From Candidatus Peregrinibacteria bacterium (GTDB lineage Bacteria > Patescibacteriota > Gracilibacteria > UM-FILTER-43-11): DNA of 9,576 nt. A program made the translations under genes and the position numbers. Under the pieces are notes generated by a model. The model had not been told where the DNA came from. It worked only from the letters and a program-made list of their open reading frames with translations, and searched no databases. Shown here piece by piece: positions 1 to 5,766 of this stretch. Numbering within the stretch: the stretch's first letter is position 1; every line of letters starts with the position of its first letter. The stretch lies in the NCBI GenBank assembly GCA_030618315.1, contig JAUXDO010000042.1, positions 1 to 9,576 of the forward strand. The letters run 5' to 3'.

Positions 1-753
1 GGTGCGGATCTCGAAAATCTGATAAATGAATCTGCAATACTCACCGCTAAAAAGAATAGATCTAAGATTAAACATTCTGACCTTGAACAATCGATTGAAA
101 AGGTAAGCCTTGGACCTGAAAAGAAATCACGAAGACTTACTGATGAAGAAAAAAAAATCACTGCCTATCATGAAGTGGGACATGCACTGGTTGGTAAACT
201 GCTCCCAGGTTGCGACCCTGTTCACAAAGTTTCGATTATCAGCAGAGGTATGGCACTTGGTGTTACATGGTTCTTGCCGGAGGAGGATAGGCACTTAAAA
301 TCAGTTTCTAAATTTAAAGATGAACTTTGTTCACTGCTTGGTGGATATGTATCTGAAAAACTGACTTTTGGCGAAGTAACAACCGGAGCCAGTAGTGATT
401 TACAGCGAGCAACTGAAATAGCCCGAAGCATGGTAATGGATTACGGCATGAGCGAAGATTTCGGTCCCGTTATATTCGGTCAAAAATCTATGGCCAGATT
501 CCTTGGTGCAGATCTTGGCACTAAGCCAAATTACAGCGAAGAAGTTGCCGCTAAAATCGATGCATCTGTATCGAAAATAATCAATGAAGCAACAGACAGA
601 ACTTCAAAGATATTAACGGATAATAAAGCTTTGCTTAAAAAGATATCTGAAGTTTTGCTTAAAAAGGAAGTGCTGGATAAAAAGGAGTTTAATAAATTCT
701 TCCCAAATGCTTCGCAAGGCAAAGGAAAAGGCAAAGGCAAGGGGTCTAAATAA
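1..753 (+). CDS. ftsH: ATP-dependent zinc metalloprotease FtsH, C-terminal part (5' end outside window)
   Basis: Membrane-anchored AAA+ protease that unfolds and degrades membrane and short-lived cytosolic proteins. The window opens inside the AAA lid (residue 1 of the fragment starts GADLENLINESA), so the membrane segments, Walker motifs and second region of homology are not visible. The M41 peptidase domain follows: the zinc motif HEVGH is at fragment residues 57-61, GVTWFLPEEDR lies downstream, and GASSD at about 129-133 carries the expected third zinc ligand, Asp133. All catalytic features needed for protease activity are present. The C-terminus is a short Lys/Gly tail (KGKGKGKGSK) encoded by tandem GGCAAA-like hexamers, an unusual ending for the family. 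Stop is TAA at 751. The next gene, an Hsp20 chaperone 152 bases downstream, makes a loose proteostasis neighbourhood. Family assignment is certain; only the fragment is seen. Confidence 0.97.
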   Translation, partial: GADLENLINESAILTAKKNRSKIKHSDLEQSIEKVSLGPEKKSRRLTDEEKKITAYHEVGHALVGKLLPGCDPVHKVSIISRGMALGVTWFLPEEDRHLKSVSKFKDELCSLLGGYVSEKLTFGEVTTGASSDLQRATEIARSMVMDYGMSEDFGPVIFGQKSMARFLGADLGTKPNYSEEVAAKIDASVSKIINEATDRTSKILTDNKALLKKISEVLLKKEVLDKKEFNKFFPNASQGKGKGKGKGSK

Positions 754-795
754 TTTCTGATTTGTTAGTTTTGGTTTGAAATGTTCTCCAATAGG

Positions 796-893
796 GTTAC
801 ACTTGAATCACTTGATCCCGCTTAGCGGGACCATCGTGATTCATCCTCATTTCACTTGGCCTTACGGCTCGCGTTCCATTCGGAGCGTGTAAC
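796..893. repeat. Nested inverted repeat between ftsH and hsp20
   Basis: Outer arms GTTACAC (796-802) and GTGTAAC (887-893) are perfect inverted copies. Inside, GAATCAC (805-811) pairs with GTGATTC (836-842), and within that TCCCGC (816-821) pairs with GCGGGA (825-830) around a TTA loop. The block fills most of the ftsH-hsp20 gap and is richer in G+C than its surroundings. It could be a small palindromic element, an ftsH terminator (there is no clear T tract) or part of the hsp20 leader. The pairings are read directly; the function is unknown. Confidence 0.6.
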
Positions 894-905
894 TCGCTAC
901 TACAT

Positions 906-1340
906 ATGAAAACAATTTTCAAAAATAAATCAGTGGCGAATACTATTTCAATTACCGAACCGGAAATTGAGAAAAGTGAAGTTGGTAAAACACCTGATGG
1001 ATTTGGACAATTGCCTATTGATGTACTTGAAAATAATAAAGAGATATTGATTATTGCTCCTCTTGCAGGAGTGGATCTTGATGATGCTGAGGTTGTTATT
1101 AATAACGATGTGCTTACAATTCGCGGAAAACGTGAAGCTGATGAAGGTCTTATCGGTCTTAAAAGAAAGGATTATTTTGTTCAGGAATGTTATTGGGGCG
1201 AGTTTGCCAGATCAGTGATATTGCCACCCAATGTCGATACTCAGAGGATTGAAGCCACTCAGAGAGAGCATATTCTTTATATAAAGATTCCGAAGAAGAT
1301 TAATATATCGATGAGAATTGTTAAAATAAAAACTAAATAG
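906..1340 (+). CDS. Hsp20/alpha-crystallin family small heat-shock protein
   Basis: ATP-independent holdase chaperone that binds unfolding proteins as oligomers in the cytosol. At 144 aa it has the usual size: a short N-terminal arm (about 1-36), then the alpha-crystallin domain starting at LPIDVLENNKEILIIAPLAGV and running through VLTIRGKRE, ECYWGEFARSVILP and ATQREHILYIKIPKK. The family's A-x-x-x-x-G-x-L signature appears as ATQREHIL, with His in place of the usual Gly. The C-terminal tail has a possible I/V-x-I anchor (VKI). ATG 906 is the first in-frame start that keeps the N-terminal arm; no Shine-Dalgarno sequence precedes it (CTACTACATATG). A weak promoter candidate, TTGAAA (776-781), 16 bp, TACACT (798-803), would put the inverted repeat into the 5' leader. 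The stop is TAG. Confidence 0.92.
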   Translation: MKTIFKNKSVANTISITEPEIEKSEVGKTPDGFGQLPIDVLENNKEILIIAPLAGVDLDDAEVVINNDVLTIRGKREADEGLIGLKRKDYFVQECYWGEFARSVILPPNVDTQRIEATQREHILYIKIPKKINISMRIVKIKTK

Positions 1341-1342
1341 AT

Positions 1343-1393
1343 TCTGTAGATTTCTGTGGACTTTCTATAGAAAATCAATTGAATATCTACAGA
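1343..1393. repeat. Inverted repeat between hsp20 and galU
   Basis: TCTGTAGAT (1343-1351) is exactly inverted as ATCTACAGA (1385-1393). Between them lies a 12-bp palindrome, TTTCTATAGAAA (1362-1373). The block begins just after the hsp20 stop codon and ends 25 bases before the galU start, so it could act as a weak terminator, an operator or both. Repeated GATTCTGTA/GATTTCTGTG words give it the same short-period look as the arrays further downstream. Confidence 0.5.
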
Positions 1394-1418
1394 TTATCAA
1401 AAGAATATCAACCGAAGC

Positions 1419-2222
1419 ATGATAAAAAAAGCAGTCCTACCCGTAGCGGGAATTGGCACCCGATTTTTGCCAGCCACAAAAGTTGTTCCAAAAGAACTGC
1501 TTACTATTGTTGATAAACCTGTGATTCAGTATTTGGTGGAAGAGGCTATTGATAGCGGTATTGAAGAGATTATTTTTGTGATTTCGAAAGATAAGGAGCT
1601 TATACGTGATCATTTTTCACCAAAACCGGAGCTGGAGAAACTGCTGAGAGATAGAGGAAAAACTGAAGCCTTAAAACAAGTTGAACCGATTCATAAAATG
1701 GCTAAGTTTACATATGTTTATCAGGACGAACCACTTGGTGACGGACATGCTGTTCTTCAGGCTAAAGATGCTGTTGGGAACGAGTCTTTTCTGGTTTTAT
1801 TCGGTGACGATATAATCAAAGGTGATGTTCCTGCCGCAAAGCAGTTAATCGATAATTTCCATGGAGAAGCTATTATGGCGGTAGAGCGGGTTAATAGGGA
1901 TGACATTCCGTCATATGGAATAATCGATCCGGGAGAAGAAAACGGAAATCTTATTGAGGTAAAAAGCTTAATTGAAAAGCCCAGCCCCGATGAAGCACCT
2001 AGCGACTTAGGAATAATCGGTAAATATGTTTGCCCACCAGAGATTTTTGATGCGATACAGAATTCTCCTCATGGCAAGGATGGCGAGCTTAGGCTTGTTG
2101 ACGGCTTGCTTCTCCTTTCTAAAACTCAGAAGATCTGGGCAAATTTGGTTGAGGGTGAACGTTTTGATACAGGTAAAGCCAGAGGTCTTGTTGCTGCTAA
2201 TAATGCGTTTCTTAGCGGTTAG
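1419..2222 (+). CDS. galU: UTP-glucose-1-phosphate uridylyltransferase
   Basis: Makes UDP-glucose from UTP and glucose-1-phosphate for cell-surface polysaccharide synthesis. This is a cytosolic Rossmann-like nucleotidyltransferase of 267 aa, a little shorter than typical GalU (about 290). Visible motifs: the nucleotide-binding loop AGIGTRFLPATK (10-21), PKE (24-26), PLGDGHAVL (105-113), the metal-binding FGDD (128-131), YGIID (166-170), IEKP (185-188), GKYV (201-204) and GERFDTGK (246-253). The usual E-x-QLTDA motif is altered to ELRLVDG (223-229). The start MIKKAVLPVAGIGTRF matches the family start exactly; upstream there is only a weak GAAG. The last three residues (L-S-G) and the TAG stop are encoded by the first units of the downstream heptamer array, so the original C-terminus may have been replaced. 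Confidence 0.95.
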   Translation: MIKKAVLPVAGIGTRFLPATKVVPKELLTIVDKPVIQYLVEEAIDSGIEEIIFVISKDKELIRDHFSPKPELEKLLRDRGKTEALKQVEPIHKMAKFTYVYQDEPLGDGHAVLQAKDAVGNESFLVLFGDDIIKGDVPAAKQLIDNFHGEAIMAVERVNRDDIPSYGIIDPGEENGNLIEVKSLIEKPSPDEAPSDLGIIGKYVCPPEIFDAIQNSPHGKDGELRLVDGLLLLSKTQKIWANLVEGERFDTGKARGLVAANNAFLSG

Positions 2223-2282
2223 CGATTAGCGGATAGCGGATAGCTCAAAAAGCTTACCGCTAACCGCTAGCTACTAACCGCT
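2212..2282. repeat. Heptamer array forming a hairpin, galU-TPR junction
   Basis: Left arm: five units of 7 bp (TTAGCGG 2212, TTAGCGA 2219, TTAGCGG 2226, ATAGCGG 2233, ATAGCTC 2240). Right arm: the complement of the same units (TACCGCT 2255, AACCGCT 2262, AGCTACT 2269, AACCGCT 2276). The two arms are separated by a CAAAA loop (2246-2250), giving an imperfect stem of about 32 bp. The array overlaps the last codons and the stop of galU. A role as transcription terminator or 3' mRNA stabiliser is plausible, but no long T tract follows. Confidence 0.85.
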
Positions 2283-2296
2283 TATTGCAAATCTCA

Positions 2297-2325
2297 TTGA
2301 TTTAAACATAAAAAACCTGTAAAAT
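2297..2325 (+). promoter_or_regulatory. Probable sigma-70 promoter of the TPR gene
   Basis: TTGATT (2297-2302), a 17-bp spacer, then TAAAAT (2320-2325). The predicted transcript start is near 2332, giving a leader of about 19 bases before the ATG at 2351. The promoter lies just after the heptamer hairpin, fitting a model in which the hairpin separates galU from the next transcription unit. Confidence 0.5.
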
Positions 2326-2350
2326 GGGATAACAGTAAACAAGAAAAATT

Positions 2351-2968
2351 ATGAATGATGATAATAAAAATCAGGAATTGGATAACGAGATAGATGAAGC
2401 TCTCAGTAATATTGAAGAATTAAAACTTAGTGGCAGTCACAAGGAATCTATTAAGGAGGCTGAAAAATTGTTATGTGATGATCCGAATTGTGTTTCTGCG
2501 CTTGAAGAAATTGCTGATAATTATGTTAGCCTGGATCAATTTGATAGAGCTGAAAAGGCTTGCGAAAGAGCTTTAAAGCTAAATGAAAAAAGCTATACCG
2601 CCAAGTATATACTTGGCTTTATTTCTTCGCATAAACAGGATTGGCCAAAAGCTATAGGCTTTTTAAAGTCATCAAATGATATTCATTCCAACAATCCTGA
2701 AATTTTAAGATGTTTAGGGTGGGCTATGTTTAACAGTAAAAAAAGAACTCAGGGAATTGTGATTCTGGAAAGGGCACTTAATCTCGATCCTGACAACAGC
2801 TTGACCCTTTGTGATCTTGGAATTTGCTATCTGCAAACCAAAGACTTTGAAAAATCTGTTGAACTTTTAAAGCACGCAATGGATATCGATCCTGATAATA
2901 AAAGGATTAGAGACTGCTACGATGCCGCAAAAGGATTTAAGGATAGATACTTGAAAATGAATAAATAG
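2351..2968 (+). CDS. Tetratricopeptide-repeat protein
   Basis: A 205-aa soluble protein made almost wholly of TPR helix pairs, with no signal peptide or membrane segment. After an acidic N-terminus (about 1-30, NDDNKNQELDNEIDEAL), at least four repeats follow at about 47-80 (ALEEIADNYVSLDQFDRAEKACERAL), 81-114, 115-148 (LGWAMFNSKKRTQGIVILERALNLDPDN) and 149-182 (LGICYLQTKDFEKSVELLKHAMDIDPDN). The last two are closest to consensus, with the typical A/L-x-x-L-G-x-x-Y and P-D-N ends. TPRs are protein-binding scaffolds, but the partner cannot be told from the sequence. The start ATG 2351 has no Shine-Dalgarno (AAGAAAAATTATG). The gene appears to have its own promoter and is followed by its own heptamer array. 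Confidence 0.88.
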   Translation: MNDDNKNQELDNEIDEALSNIEELKLSGSHKESIKEAEKLLCDDPNCVSALEEIADNYVSLDQFDRAEKACERALKLNEKSYTAKYILGFISSHKQDWPKAIGFLKSSNDIHSNNPEILRCLGWAMFNSKKRTQGIVILERALNLDPDNSLTLCDLGICYLQTKDFEKSVELLKHAMDIDPDNKRIRDCYDAAKGFKDRYLKMNK

Positions 2969-2971
2969 AAT

Positions 2972-3098
2972 ATTTCTGATTTCAGATTTCGGATTTCAGA
3001 TTCGATTCTGGATTTTGTATTCCAGATGTTGTATTTTTTATATGTGCAATTATTAATTCTTAATTTTAATCAGAAATCAGAAATCAGAAATCAGAAAT
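2972..3098. repeat. Heptamer array with inverted arms, TPR-ribL junction
   Basis: The left arm has ATTTCTG (2972), ATTTCAG (2979), ATTTCGG (2986) and ATTTCAG (2993). The right arm is four exact copies of CAGAAAT (3071-3098), the complement of ATTTCTG. The middle is also roughly 7-bp periodic (ATTCTGG, ATTTTGT, ATTCCAG, ATGTTGT) and contains a small hairpin, TCTGGA (3007-3012) with TCCAGA (3021-3026). The right arm ends five bases before the next ATG, so it occupies the place where a promoter and ribosome site would be. Confidence 0.88.
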
Positions 3099-3102
3099 AG
3101 TA

Positions 3103-3486
3103 ATGGGTTTTGGTACATTCGATGGTCTTCATCCAGGTCATATGTATTTTTTAAGACAGCTTGCCGTGCTTGGTAATGAACTTTTTGTTGTGATAGCCAG
3201 AGATAGAAATGTTAAGAGGATTAAGGGTAAAAAGCCACATTGCAACGAAAAAGACAGGCTAAAAGCTATGAGTAAGATTAAATTTATCAATCGCACTTTA
3301 ATGGGGCATGCAACTGATTATTATCATCTGATAAACAAATTCCAGCCAGATACCATAGGGCTTGGATACGATCAAAAAGCGGACATCGATGATCTTCAGA
3401 AAAAATTTCCAAATATTAAAATTATCAGACTGAAGGCATTAGAGCCAGAGAAGTATAAATCTTCCTTATTAAGGACTAAGAAATAA
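3103..3486 (+). CDS. Cytidylyltransferase-like nucleotidyltransferase, resembling archaeal-type FAD synthase RibL
   Basis: A small (127 aa) HxGH-family nucleotidyltransferase that would transfer a nucleotide from an NTP to a phosphorylated substrate. The signature GTFDGLHPGH is at residues 4-13, with His10 and His13 as the HxGH pair. VVIARDRNVKRIKGKKP (about 28-44), KDRLKAM and LGYDQKAD (about 87-94) follow, and YKSSLLR near the end resembles the family's C-terminal motif. The IARD-x-x-V-x-x-IKG-x-KP and LGYDQ words are most like archaeal RibL FAD synthases; a TagD-like glycerol-phosphate cytidylyltransferase is the main alternative. ATG 3103 is the only usual start codon back to the in-frame TAA at 3067, yet it removes most of the expected first beta-strand. 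Reading upstream gives I-V before the Met, from repeat DNA. The last residues (RTKK) and the TAA stop lie in the next heptamer array. Confidence 0.82.
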   Translation: MGFGTFDGLHPGHMYFLRQLAVLGNELFVVIARDRNVKRIKGKKPHCNEKDRLKAMSKIKFINRTLMGHATDYYHLINKFQPDTIGLGYDQKADIDDLQKKFPNIKIIRLKALEPEKYKSSLLRTKK

Positions 3487-3556
3487 GGACTATGGACTAA
3501 GCTGTTATTGGCTTATTTCCTACTTAATCCTTATTTCTTAATCCTTAGTCCTTTTT
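3471..3556 (+). repeat. Heptamer array folding into a terminator-like hairpin, ribL-ftsX junction
   Basis: Left arm, all in register: AAGGACT (3471), AAGAAAT (3478), AAGGACT (3485), ATGGACT (3492). Right arm: CTTAATC (3523), CTTATTT (3530), CTTAATC (3537), CTTAGTC (3544), CTT. The outer ten bases AAGGACTAAG and CTTAGTCCTT are perfect complements, and the stem is followed directly by T5 (3552-3556), the layout of an intrinsic terminator on the plus strand. The left arm encodes the C-terminal residues and stop codon of the ribL-like gene. Confidence 0.85.
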
Positions 3557-3583
3557 GTTGTATCTCACAGTCAGTTCTGATAA
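3555..3583 (+). promoter_or_regulatory. Possible ftsX promoter
   Basis: TTGTTG (3555-3560), a 17-bp spacer and TGATAA (3578-3583) upstream of ftsX. Neither box is close to consensus, and the DNA is AT-rich, so chance is a real alternative. If used, the leader would be about 24 bases. Confidence 0.28.
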
Positions 3584-3613
3584 ACTGAATTTAGTAAAAC
3601 AAAACAAAAATAA

Positions 3614-4579
3614 ATGCTCAGGGGAAAACTAAAAAAACAATTCATCTGGATTAAACGAGTGCTTAGGAATGCCTGGCATAGTTTTATGCGTAATAAAATT
3701 CTTTCTATTGCGACTATTCTGATTATTTCGCTGATGCTTTTTGTCTTTAATCTTGTTTTGGCTCTTAGTTATGCCACTGATTCTGTGATAACAAATGTTG
3801 GAGAAAAGCTGGATGTTAGCGTGGAGATAAATCCGGAAGTGGAAAATTATACAATCCAGACATTTACTGAAACTCTACGCAAAAATTCAGATATTAAGGA
3901 AGTGATTTACATAAGCAAAGAGGAGGCGCTGAGCCGTTTCGGATCGAAATATCCAAATGTGATTTCATTTTTAGACCATCATAAACTGCAGAACCCGTTG
4001 CCGGATGTTGTTCGGATAGTTAGTGCTGATATAGCTAATAATAATTCGATAATTGCATACCTTGAGCAACCCGAATTCGAACGAATTGTTAATCAGCAGA
4101 AATTAAAGCTTAATCTTGAGCAGAAAAGCCGTAATGAAAAGATATTAAACATTACTACTTTTATTAAAAAGACCGGAATATGGCTGAATATCATATTTGC
4201 TCTGGTCGCTGTTTTGATTATTTTCAACAGTATCAATATAAACATTCACACTCATAAAAACGAAATCCGCATAATGAAACTGGTCGGAGCTAAACGAAGT
4301 TTTATTCGCGCCGGATTTATTTTTGAAGGGATTTTTATTGCAGTTATCGCGCTTTTAATAAGTGTAGGATTCGCCAAATTAGTTCTCAGTTATCTGGCCA
4401 CAAACCTCGTCGGTATTATCAGTAACGAAAATCTGCTCGCAGGAATGAATGCGATTCTTCTTCATTTTCAGGATAAATTCTGGCTTACACTTGGCTGGCA
4501 ATTACTGGCTGCGATAGGTGCCGGAGTGCTTAGTAGCTATTTGGCTATTGAGCTTTATTTACGGAAGAAACATTTATAG
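3614..4579 (+). CDS. ftsX: Cell division ABC-type permease-like protein FtsX
   Basis: Inner-membrane partner of the ATPase FtsE; the pair couples ATP hydrolysis at the division ring to activation of peptidoglycan hydrolases. At 321 aa the layout is typical: a basic cytoplasmic N-terminus (about 1-27), TM1 at about 29-51, a large extracellular domain (about 52-186) with the family word NPLPDVVRI (127-135), TM2 at about 187-206, a cytoplasmic loop with NEIRIMKLVGAKRSFIR (216-232) expected to contact FtsE, TM3 at about 234-258, and TM4 at about 290-313 before a short basic tail. No ftsE is visible upstream, whereas the two usually form one operon, so ftsE must be encoded elsewhere. No Shine-Dalgarno sequence precedes the ATG. 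The TAG stop lies inside the first unit of the next heptamer array. Confidence 0.93.
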   Translation: MLRGKLKKQFIWIKRVLRNAWHSFMRNKILSIATILIISLMLFVFNLVLALSYATDSVITNVGEKLDVSVEINPEVENYTIQTFTETLRKNSDIKEVIYISKEEALSRFGSKYPNVISFLDHHKLQNPLPDVVRIVSADIANNNSIIAYLEQPEFERIVNQQKLKLNLEQKSRNEKILNITTFIKKTGIWLNIIFALVAVLIIFNSININIHTHKNEIRIMKLVGAKRSFIRAGFIFEGIFIAVIALLISVGFAKLVLSYLATNLVGIISNENLLAGMNAILLHFQDKFWLTLGWQLLAAIGAGVLSSYLAIELYLRKKHL

Positions 4580-4638
4580 TTCTTCGTGCTTAGTTCTTAG
4601 AACTTCACGAGGCACTAAGCACGAGGCACTAAGCACTA
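4576..4638. repeat. Heptamer array, ftsX-recO junction
   Basis: Nine consecutive 7-bp units in one register fill the entire gap: ATAGTTC (4576), TTCGTGC (4583), TTAGTTC (4590), TTAGAAC (4597), TTCACGA (4604), GGCACTA (4611), AGCACGA (4618), GGCACTA (4625), AGCACTA (4632). TTCGTGCTTAG (4583-4593) pairs with CTAAGCACGAG (4615-4625) at 10 of 11 positions, and GTTCT/AGAAC (4593-4603) forms an inner palindrome. The ftsX stop TAG (4577-4579) is in unit one, and recO starts five bases after the last unit. Confidence 0.88.
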
Positions 4639-4643
4639 AATAA

Positions 4644-5390
4644 ATGAACAAACACATCAAAACCGAAGGGGTTATCCTAAGACGTATCAACCTAAACGAT
4701 GCGGATCAGATTGTGACTGTGATTACGAGGGATTTGGGGAAAATAAGCTGTATGGCAAAAGGAAGCAGACGAACTAAGAGTAAGTTCTGCGGGAGGCTGG
4801 AGATGTTTTATCAGGTAAAAGTTACCGCTTTTCAGGGTAGAAATTTGGGATATCTGGACGAAGCTGAACCAATTCATCATAGAGAATTTCATGATGCCTG
4901 CCTGCGAAGCAAAAGCATTCTATTCTACATAGCAGAGCTGACTAATAGGCTGATTCAGGATGAACAGCAAATTGATGGTGCGTATGAATTGGTATTGGAT
5001 GCGCTTGATCAAATCGATAAGAATAATAACAAGAGCGAACTCGTTCTATACGCGTTTACAATCAGATTACTTGGTCTGCTTGGGTTTATGGCACCGTGGG
5101 ATAAATGCGCACGCAGTAATGTAAAATTAAACCTATCAGACCCTCTGTTTTTGAATCTTCACGACGGAAGCGTAGTAAGAAGCGGTTACAATTCATCAGC
5201 TGATTCACGCTTGACTCCCCCACTTATCAAATGGGTAAACTACATGCAAAAAGCACCTTTTTCGAATGTTGTTAAAGTTGCACCTAATAAAGGAGAAAGA
5301 ACTCAGGTATGGTTTTTGATAAAAACAATGCTGGAAAATATCCTCAACAGTCCGATTAAATCTGAGGAGTTTTTGAGTATGGTAGGGTAA
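4644..5390 (+). CDS. recO: DNA repair protein RecO
   Basis: Recombination mediator that helps load RecA onto SSB-coated single-stranded DNA, acting with RecR and in many bacteria RecF. At 248 aa it has the family length. The N-terminal OB fold (about 1-80) shows the signature TEGVILRRINLNDADQIVTV (7-26), TRDLGKISCMAKGSRR (28-43) and a G-R-L-E-M-F strand (50-55). The C-terminal helical domain follows from about residue 90 and includes LLGLLGFMAPWDKC (142-155). The CxxC pairs that form a zinc site in many RecO proteins are absent; only Cys155 remains, so zinc binding at that site is unlikely. ATG 4644 immediately follows the heptamer array (ACTAAATAAATG) and has no Shine-Dalgarno sequence. Assignment rests on the N-terminal signature and overall size. 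Confidence 0.92.
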   Translation: MNKHIKTEGVILRRINLNDADQIVTVITRDLGKISCMAKGSRRTKSKFCGRLEMFYQVKVTAFQGRNLGYLDEAEPIHHREFHDACLRSKSILFYIAELTNRLIQDEQQIDGAYELVLDALDQIDKNNNKSELVLYAFTIRLLGLLGFMAPWDKCARSNVKLNLSDPLFLNLHDGSVVRSGYNSSADSRLTPPLIKWVNYMQKAPFSNVVKVAPNKGERTQVWFLIKTMLENILNSPIKSEEFLSMVG

Positions 5391-5392
5391 TT

Positions 5393-5455
5393 ATTTCGGA
5401 TTTCGGATTTCTGATTCCCATTTTACATTTTGCATTTAGTATTTATATTTAACAA
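5393..5455. repeat. Heptamer array downstream of recO
   Basis: Nine 7-bp units in register that drift in sequence: ATTTCGG (5393), ATTTCGG (5400), ATTTCTG (5407), ATTCCCA (5414), TTTTACA (5421), TTTTGCA (5428), TTTAGTA (5435), TTTATAT (5442), TTAACAA (5449). The array begins three bases after the recO stop codon. Unlike the previous four it has no inverted second arm. The first units match the unit family seen downstream of the TPR gene. Confidence 0.75.
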
Positions 5456-5479
5456 TTATTATTTTTTAATCTTTATATC

Positions 5480-5743
5480 ATGATGCATTTTGGATACATG
5501 GGAATGGGAATAGAATTTATTATTCTCAAACTTTTCTGCCTTACGTTCTTTCTTGGTATTATCCTATTTATGGTCTGGGCAATCCGCACACTTAATAAGA
5601 AACAACTCAAGAAATGGGTTGTAGGAATGCTTTTAATCGGCCTAGTTGGGATGATTGCCAGCTCTCTTCTATTAGCTAAGAATAAAGACAGTGTTAAATG
5701 GGAAGAATGGAAAGCTGATAAATTTGAGATGATGATGAAGTAA
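5480..5743 (+). CDS. Small two-helix membrane protein, unknown function
   Basis: An 87-aa protein not recognised as any named family. It has two strongly hydrophobic stretches, at about residues 10-35 (IEFIILKLFCLTFFLGIILFM region) and about 45-66 (WVVGMLLIGLVGMIASSLLLA region), joined by a short basic loop (RTLNKKQLKK). The tail is soluble (KDSVKWEEWKADKFEMMMK). By the positive-inside tendency the Lys-rich loop is probably cytoplasmic, with both ends outside. The N-terminus and C-terminus are Met-rich, but there is too little pattern to call metal binding. Start choice is uncertain: ATG at 5480 and 5483 are adjacent, and neither has a Shine-Dalgarno sequence. It is the last plus-strand gene of the run and converges with the ParB-like gene 23 bases downstream. 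Confidence 0.65.
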   Translation: MMHFGYMGMGIEFIILKLFCLTFFLGIILFMVWAIRTLNKKQLKKWVVGMLLIGLVGMIASSLLLAKNKDSVKWEEWKADKFEMMMK

Positions 5744-5766
5744 TTTTAGGCTCTTGAGGTCTAATC

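Noticed and set aside
2212..3098. CRISPR array
   Set aside because: Units are 7 bp, contiguous and without spacers; no cas genes are present.
5449..5477. TTAACA-17-TTTATA as promoter of the small membrane protein
   Set aside because: The -10 box would be two bases from the ATG, so transcription would start inside the coding sequence; the region is nearly all A/T, so matches are expected by chance.
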